Source of the DNA: Bacillota bacterium
GTDB lineage: Bacteria > Bacillota > Clostridia > Clostridiales > Clostridiaceae
DNA length: 64,000 bases
Direction of reading: 5' to 3'
NCBI GenBank assembly: GCA_023445445.1
Contig: JAEXLD010000037.1
Span: forward strand, 1 to 64,000
Part shown: piece by piece, positions 59,801 to 64,000 of the stretch
How positions within the stretch are numbered: the first letter of the stretch is position 1
Layout: every line of letters starts with the position of its first letter
Program-made: the position numbers and the translations under genes
The notes under the pieces: generated by a model
Database searches by the model: none
What the model was told of the DNA's origin: nothing
Seen by the model: only the letters and a program-made list of their open reading frames with translations

Positions 59801-60585
59801 ATTGAATTAAACATATTTAATTCATCATTAAAGGTTTGTAAATATGGTTCTAGTCCTTCTGTGCTTTTAATTAACTCAATAGCCTTCTGCAAAATCTTAG
59901 TATAACCAGATACTTCAATATATATAGTTTCCTTTAGTACCTGTATCCATGGTGTCTTATTTAAATCTTCAACAGTATCTATGTTAAAAGCTTCTGCGCT
60001 ATCCTTTAACCATTTTTCTGGCCAAGGTCCACTCATAGAAAATCTATATAAATCTAATACTATATTTTTTAGTTTTTCATCATCCTTAGATGTACTATAT
60101 GCTTCAATAAGATTTTTAAATTCTCCATCCTCATTTTCATAGTAATCTTCAAACATATCATTAATTACTTCTAATTTTAGTAATGTATTTTCTGTTTCAT
60201 CTGCTATCCTAAAGGTTGGATCAAGATCAATAATATGATAATAGTTTTTAATAACATCTAAGCAGAAGGAATGCATAGTAGTTATATTAGCTCTACTTAA
60301 TAGTGTTAATTGTCTTTGTAAAACCTTTGAGTTTGGATTAACTTCTAATGCCTTTGATATTGCATCAGCTATTCTTTCTCTCATTTCTGCTGCTGCAGCT
60401 GATGTAAATGTAACAACTAATAATCTATCTATATCTATTGGATTATCTTCATTAGTTATAATCCTAATAATCCTTTCAACTAAAACTGCTGTTTTACCTG
60501 ATCCTGCAGCTGCTGCAACTAAAAGATTGCATTCTCTTGTGGTAATTGCTTTTAACTGATCTTCAGTCCATTTAGTGCTTCCCAT
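56812..60585 (-). CDS. addA: AddA helicase-nuclease subunit
   Basis: The AddA subunit of the AddAB enzyme unwinds and degrades broken double-stranded DNA ends and loads recombinase. At 1,257 residues it has the usual length. It carries the UvrD/Rep helicase motifs, with Walker A AAAAGSGKTAVLVERI (residues about 22-37), Walker B DEYQDSN (about 404-410) and ARAKEKLIITG late, and the C-terminal PD-(D/E)xK nuclease with LLDYKTDYV. It begins three bases after the stop of addB, with GGAGAAG inside the end of addB, so addB-addA form one operon. Confidence 0.96.
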   Translation of the reverse strand: MGSTKWTEDQLKAITTRECNLLVAAAAGSGKTAVLVERIIRIITNEDNPIDIDRLLVVTFTSAAAAEMRERIADAISKALEVNPNSKVLQRQLTLLSRANITTMHSFCLDVIKNYYHIIDLDPTFRIADETENTLLKLEVINDMFEDYYENEDGEFKNLIEAYSTSKDDEKLKNIVLDLYRFSMSGPWPEKWLKDSAEAFNIDTVEDLNKTPWIQVLKETIYIEVSGYTKILQKAIELIKSTEGLEPYLQTFNDELNMFNSIIESLNYGIEELYSEISRVSFGRLKSVKKDKVSDPEALEIVKSIRDNIKKKSSKLIEDSFSISIEEALEGIKNSYPYMKMVSKLTLDFIDRFKVKKRERNLLDFNDLEHLCLKILINYDDEGNIIPSSVSEGFREYFDEVLVDEYQDSNNVQEAIIDLVSRKSLENPNVFMVGDVKQSIYRFRQAKPELFLDKYNKYPLEEGSSNRKIQLYKNFRSREEVISGVNYIFKEVMSNNVGELEYTDEEALNLGAIYKENEDKDTIVAGPIELHILDKSNNKDNTEEDTIEEINLGDEEKEEEEDVDAITLEARIVAKRIKELMNPDLNTGKIYKVLDKETGEYRQLKYKDVVILLRATKNWAELFLEELGSEGIPIYADTGTGYFETIEIRTIMSLLKIIDNPMQDVPMISVLRSPLVSFTAEELGDIRLLNKEKYFYEIIKEVSEAQYEVNEELKNKCEIFISNLEKWRKKAIYTPIDEFIWYLYMDTAYYGYVGAMPNGKLRQANLKILFQRAKQFEQTSFKGLFNFINFINKLRNSSGDMGSAKVLGENEDVVRIMSIHKSKGLEFPVVFTSGFGKQFNLMDLNKSILYHDDLGFGPDYIDLEKRISYSTLAKEAIKKKILFETLSEEMRILYVAFTRAKEKLIITGATRDLEKSISRWTSAAALDEEIVPASEVLKGKSYLDWIGMALCKHRDGEELRNYIGLNNSTIVNDFSTWKVKMWRKNQLNVEKDEVAVDEINEDDLFINKEVNSIDKEISRRLGYKYKYNLAEALPSNVSVSDLKRSLYEHEDDDVLTVNIFRDKEVLKPKFLQERKGLSASERGTAVHFVMQKLNLDKVSTREEIRSQIQDMKDNNLLSEEEVKAVDKINFLGFFRSELGKRMMTAYNEDKLLKRELPFYTEISSLEVDNTLPEKEYKDEKVRLQGIIDCIFEEHNEIVLLDYKTDYVVEGMEEEIIDKYRVQLRYYKDAVEKITGKKVRESYLYLFGLSKEVIVDKS

Positions 60586-60588
60586 CTA

Positions 60589-63500
60589 TTATGCTTCTCC
60601 TCCCTTCTCAACTTCATCCTTTATTAATTTCCATGCTTCTTCATTGCTTTTCTTTAATACAATTTTATATTTATTATTTTCTATAGAAGTATCAAATTGA
60701 CATACTGATGAATAATCACAGTAATCACAATATGGAGTATTATTATTTTTGCATGGTACTATTTTTATTTCTCCACTTAGCATTTCTTCACAAAGCTCTG
60801 CCATTTTATCATTAACATATTTTCTTAATATATCAAATTGTTCTTCTGTAACTACTGAACTTGTTGCTGTAAAGTTCCCATCCTTTTTTATAGCTGCTGG
60901 AATAATTAATGAATATGCTGACTCTATATCACTATCCATAGCCTTTACAACGCTTATATCCTTAAGTAATAATCCACTCATTTTTAATTCTTTTAATATA
61001 TTATTTTTTATTTCCTCTTCTGTAAGTGGCTTTTTAGTCTTAATTATTGGATCATCTATTTTAAAATATAATATAGCTCCTGGCATTGCTTGTTTTTCTA
61101 ATATATATTTTGAGTTTTTAATAAGAGCATCTAAATAAACTAATAACTGTATTTGTAATCCATAGTAAACTTCTGTTAAGTTAAATTTCTTATTTCCTGA
61201 CTTATAATCTACTACCTTAATATAAGTATTTCCATCTAAATCTAATGTATCTATTCTATCGACTCTACCTACTAAGTATACTGTTTCATTGGAAGGCAAA
61301 TCTATTTTTATAGCCTCACCATCCTTAAATCCTCCAAACTCAAATTCATTTCTAAAGACTTCGAATTTTCCTTTTCTCATTTGTTCTGAAATAACCATTA
61401 CAGACTTTGTTATAGTTCTCTTAAATCTATCTGCAAAATATTGATATTTTTTTGTACTATTTAATATTGAATTAGTATCACTTTCAAGCTTTCTATCTAC
61501 TAATTCATTAACTATAAGCTTACATCTTTCTTTATTTAAATCAGACCAAGCTATTTTTTCTGTTCTTATAGTATTAGTAAAATCATCTAATATATTATGC
61601 ATAAATGACCCTAAATCTGGTGCTGAAAACTCATATACCTTTCTGTCCTTAGCCTTTAGTCCATATTGCACATAATATGAGAATGGACATTGAGCATATT
61701 TCTCTATTCTTGATATATTAAATACTAGCTTTTTGTTTTCTAATTGATAAAGTCTTCTTATTTTCTCTCTAGGAACCTTTTCTACTAAGTTTGTATAAGT
61801 AAGTCCCTTAAACATTGTATTTGCCTTATTTCTAAATTCTTCGTCATTTTCAAACCATCTAAAGGCCTCTGCCCAATATTCATCTACCTTTTCCTTCTCA
61901 AATTCCATTCTTAAAGCCGTAATTAATTCATTAAAAGTTGGAATTGGAGCTGTAATCTTATTAAATTTATCCTTGTTATCTCTTAAATTATAAATTTCAC
62001 TTTCTTCTATTACATTAGGAAGTATTTTTTTAAGTCTTGGAATAATTATCGATGGTCTTAAAGACTTACCTTCGAAATCTGCCATAGGGAAGGTTATCAT
62101 TAAATATTCTGATGCTATTGTTAATGCCGTGTAAACAATAAATTGTTCTTCAAAGGCTCTACTCTTAGTATCTGAAGCCAATCTTATGCCAATATTCTTT
62201 AATAGCTCTCTTTCTCTATCATTGATTATTCCTTCATCCTTACTTACTGCTGGAAGAACTCCATCATTTACTCCTATTAAATATAAAGCCTTTACTTCTC
62301 TTCCCTTAACTCTAGATATATCTCCTATATTTACTTGATCTAAAGACATACGAATTACTCCAATTTCCTTTTCTTCAAAGCCTGAAATAAGAATTTTAGT
62401 AAATTCTTTTATCTCTATAACCTCATCACCGAGTACTTCAACTAATTGATCTAATATATCCATAACCATTTCAGGAACTTGCATATATTCTTTTATTTTA
62501 TCTTGAAGTCCTAATTCATTAAATTCATCTAACCAAGTTTCTAAGGTTTTAAATACATTTAATTCATTTAAGAATTCATATAAACTTGTAGCTACATCTC
62601 TTACTGTTTTTTTACCTCTTATTTTATTGTGAAGCGTAATTAAAGGAGCCCTTATTTCCTCCATAATTTCTAAAACTAGGTTTTCCTCTTCAGATATATT
62701 TTCTTTATCATATAAATCCTTAGTCCATTTATATCCTTTTATCCCATTAGCTAAAACATAATTTTCAAGTATATCTATATATTTCTCTTCTATATTTATT
62801 AAACCACTTTTTAAATACTTAAACATACTTTCATAAGACCAATTGCTAGATAATATTTCTAAAGATGAAATTATTAATACTACTAAAGGATTATCTAATA
62901 TTTCTCTTTTCTTATCTAAGAAAAATGGAATTTTATAATCATTAAATATAACAGTAGCTATTTTTTCATATTCATCTATATTTCTACAAACAACTGCTAT
63001 ATCTTTATATCTATATCCCTTATCTCTTACTAGCACTAAAATATCTCTAGCTATTGTATCTATTTCCTCATAACTATTATTAGCTTTATAAAGTCTCACA
63101 TTATTATCCTTCCCCCTATATGGCATAAAGGGATAAGTAAAAAAGTGTTTCTCTAAATGTTGAAGGTCTTCAGAATTTAAAAATCTATATGAATATCCTT
63201 TATTTAAGTCTATAGGTTCTAAATATGAGATATTACCTTCCTTCATCATATTTAATATTGCATTTTCAGTATTCTTTATAGCATCAAATATATCTGTATA
63301 ATCTACTTCTTTTCCGCCACTTAAACTATCACTACATAAAGTTATATTAACTGTTTTAGCTCTTTTTGCTAATATCTTTATTACTTCTAATTGTTGAGGC
63401 GTAAAGGTAGTGAATTCATCTATCCATATTTCAGCTCCATCATATATATTACAATCACTTAGCTTATTAGCTAATAAGGTTAATTCATCATCAGAATCTA

Positions 63501-64000
63501 TAAATCTTTTATGAAGTACTTCATTAAAATCTCTATAAATTATCTTTAAGTCATTGATTTTCTTTTTTAATTCCTCATCATAAATTTCTTCTTCTTTTGT
63601 TCCTAGTATTTCCGTGGAAATGTTATATTTTTTAAATTCAGTTATTGCTTTTGAAACAATTGATGAAAATCCTTGTTCTTTACTCATTCTATTAAAGTAT
63701 TGAAGATTGTCTCCATTTTCTCTTAGTAGCTTATATATAAGCATATTTCTTCCTGAATCACTGATTTTTACATCTGTTCTTCCACCACATTCTTCAAATA
63801 CTCTATGAGCCATTCTTTTAAAGCTTAAGACTTCTCCCCTTAAGAATCCCTTTTCGGTAACTACCTCTAAGAACTTCTTTTCAGTATCAAATGTATATTG
63901 TTCTGGAACAATCAATATCAGTTTATTGTTGCCAGTATTATTTTCAATTTTCTTTTTGATTTGATCTAAGCAAAATCTACTTTTCCCGGTACCTGCCCTT
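60589..64000 (-). CDS. addB: AddB helicase-nuclease subunit (5' end cut by window edge)
   Basis: AddB pairs with AddA. In frame upstream of a TTG at 63915 the reading continues to the window edge as RAGTGKSRFCLDQIKKKIEN, the expected Walker A (GRAGTGKS) near the protein's start. So the real start lies beyond 64000 and the visible part is about 1,137 codons. The C-terminal nuclease carries VVDYKSGNKKF and a four-Cys iron-sulfur site: one Cys in YAQCPFSYY and three in CDYCDYSSVC. The UvrD-like helicase fold lies in the middle. Confidence 0.95.
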   Translation of the reverse strand, partial: RAGTGKSRFCLDQIKKKIENNTGNNKLILIVPEQYTFDTEKKFLEVVTEKGFLRGEVLSFKRMAHRVFEECGGRTDVKISDSGRNMLIYKLLRENGDNLQYFNRMSKEQGFSSIVSKAITEFKKYNISTEILGTKEEEIYDEELKKKINDLKIIYRDFNEVLHKRFIDSDDELTLLANKLSDCNIYDGAEIWIDEFTTFTPQQLEVIKILAKRAKTVNITLCSDSLSGGKEVDYTDIFDAIKNTENAILNMMKEGNISYLEPIDLNKGYSYRFLNSEDLQHLEKHFFTYPFMPYRGKDNNVRLYKANNSYEEIDTIARDILVLVRDKGYRYKDIAVVCRNIDEYEKIATVIFNDYKIPFFLDKKREILDNPLVVLIISSLEILSSNWSYESMFKYLKSGLINIEEKYIDILENYVLANGIKGYKWTKDLYDKENISEEENLVLEIMEEIRAPLITLHNKIRGKKTVRDVATSLYEFLNELNVFKTLETWLDEFNELGLQDKIKEYMQVPEMVMDILDQLVEVLGDEVIEIKEFTKILISGFEEKEIGVIRMSLDQVNIGDISRVKGREVKALYLIGVNDGVLPAVSKDEGIINDRERELLKNIGIRLASDTKSRAFEEQFIVYTALTIASEYLMITFPMADFEGKSLRPSIIIPRLKKILPNVIEESEIYNLRDNKDKFNKITAPIPTFNELITALRMEFEKEKVDEYWAEAFRWFENDEEFRNKANTMFKGLTYTNLVEKVPREKIRRLYQLENKKLVFNISRIEKYAQCPFSYYVQYGLKAKDRKVYEFSAPDLGSFMHNILDDFTNTIRTEKIAWSDLNKERCKLIVNELVDRKLESDTNSILNSTKKYQYFADRFKRTITKSVMVISEQMRKGKFEVFRNEFEFGGFKDGEAIKIDLPSNETVYLVGRVDRIDTLDLDGNTYIKVVDYKSGNKKFNLTEVYYGLQIQLLVYLDALIKNSKYILEKQAMPGAILYFKIDDPIIKTKKPLTEEEIKNNILKELKMSGLLLKDISVVKAMDSDIESAYSLIIPAAIKKDGNFTATSSVVTEEQFDILRKYVNDKMAELCEEMLSGEIKIVPCKNNNTPYCDYCDYSSVCQFDTSIENNKYKIVLKKSNEEAWKLIKDEVEKGGEA

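Noticed and set aside
63913..64000. TTG at 63915 as the start of AddB
   Set aside because: The frame continues upstream with the conserved Walker A motif to the window edge, so the gene is cut by the window rather than starting there.

Overview
This 64 kb window reads as chromosome of a low-GC, endospore-forming anaerobe of the genus Clostridium (sensu stricto). The evidence is very A+T-rich DNA with strong AGGAGG-type ribosome binding sites, a CpI-type [FeFe] hydrogenase, a collagen-like spore-surface-type protein, AddAB instead of RecBCD, a PyrR-type pyrimidine attenuator, and many short U-tailed terminators. The species cannot be fixed from the sequence alone. No prophage, transposase, integrase or CRISPR array is visible; most of the window is ordinary chromosome.

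Layout. 1-5.5 kb: a LexA-controlled gene cut by the window edge, a GNAT acetyltransferase, and carA-carB behind a promoter and PyrR attenuator. 6-8 kb: a NatAB-like ABC exporter. 8-13.1 kb: two short-chain dehydrogenases, an AzgA-type purine permease, a SanA/YdcF-like protein and an ElaA-like acetyltransferase. 13.2-14.8 kb: a small FakA-C-like domain protein, a decayed gene and the collagen-like protein. 15-20.4 kb: proB-proA, an AI-2E-family permease, a YjiH-like membrane protein and a pentapeptide-repeat protein. 20.5-24.6 kb: a 2-enoate-reductase-type flavoenzyme with a TetR regulator, an EF-hand mini-protein and a YjjG-like phosphatase. 24.6-31.5 kb: a sigma factor with a membrane partner, a DUF305 protein, an alpha/beta hydrolase, an ABC-class ATPase pair and hemolysin III. 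31.5-38.5 kb: a GntR-ABC operon, an ABC-F protein, a TraB-like lipoprotein and several small enzymes. 38.6-47.7 kb: a MATE exporter with an attenuated leader, hydrogenase HydA, psd, an RpiR regulator and a DUF2089 operon. 47.7-51.6 kb: a GH4 glycosidase, an orphan CARF-nuclease (DUF1887), tRNA-Arg and an orphan histidine kinase. 51.8-64 kb: two L,D-transpeptidases, the CCA-adding enzyme and addB-addA.

Regulation is unusually legible: a LexA box inside a perfect promoter, a PyrR loop plus terminator before carA, a GntR-type palindrome across a -10 box, a Rex-like site at the hydA start point, paired palindromes in a divergent region (30.57 and 30.74 kb), and terminators inside two structured leaders (a BltD-like acetyltransferase and a MATE exporter) that match no riboswitch class I recognise. 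A 120-bp intergenic repeat occurs in two near-identical copies (26.8 and 45.6 kb) plus a partial one (31.5 kb), always next to terminators. A second, AAGTAATA-rich repeat sits at gene 3' ends (13.5 and 38.6 kb) and appears to have rewritten the end of the MATE gene.

The best candidate for new biology is the CARF-nuclease gene next to tRNA-Arg with no CRISPR neighbours; next are the two unexplained attenuated leaders. All assignments come from reading motifs by eye; no database search was possible.
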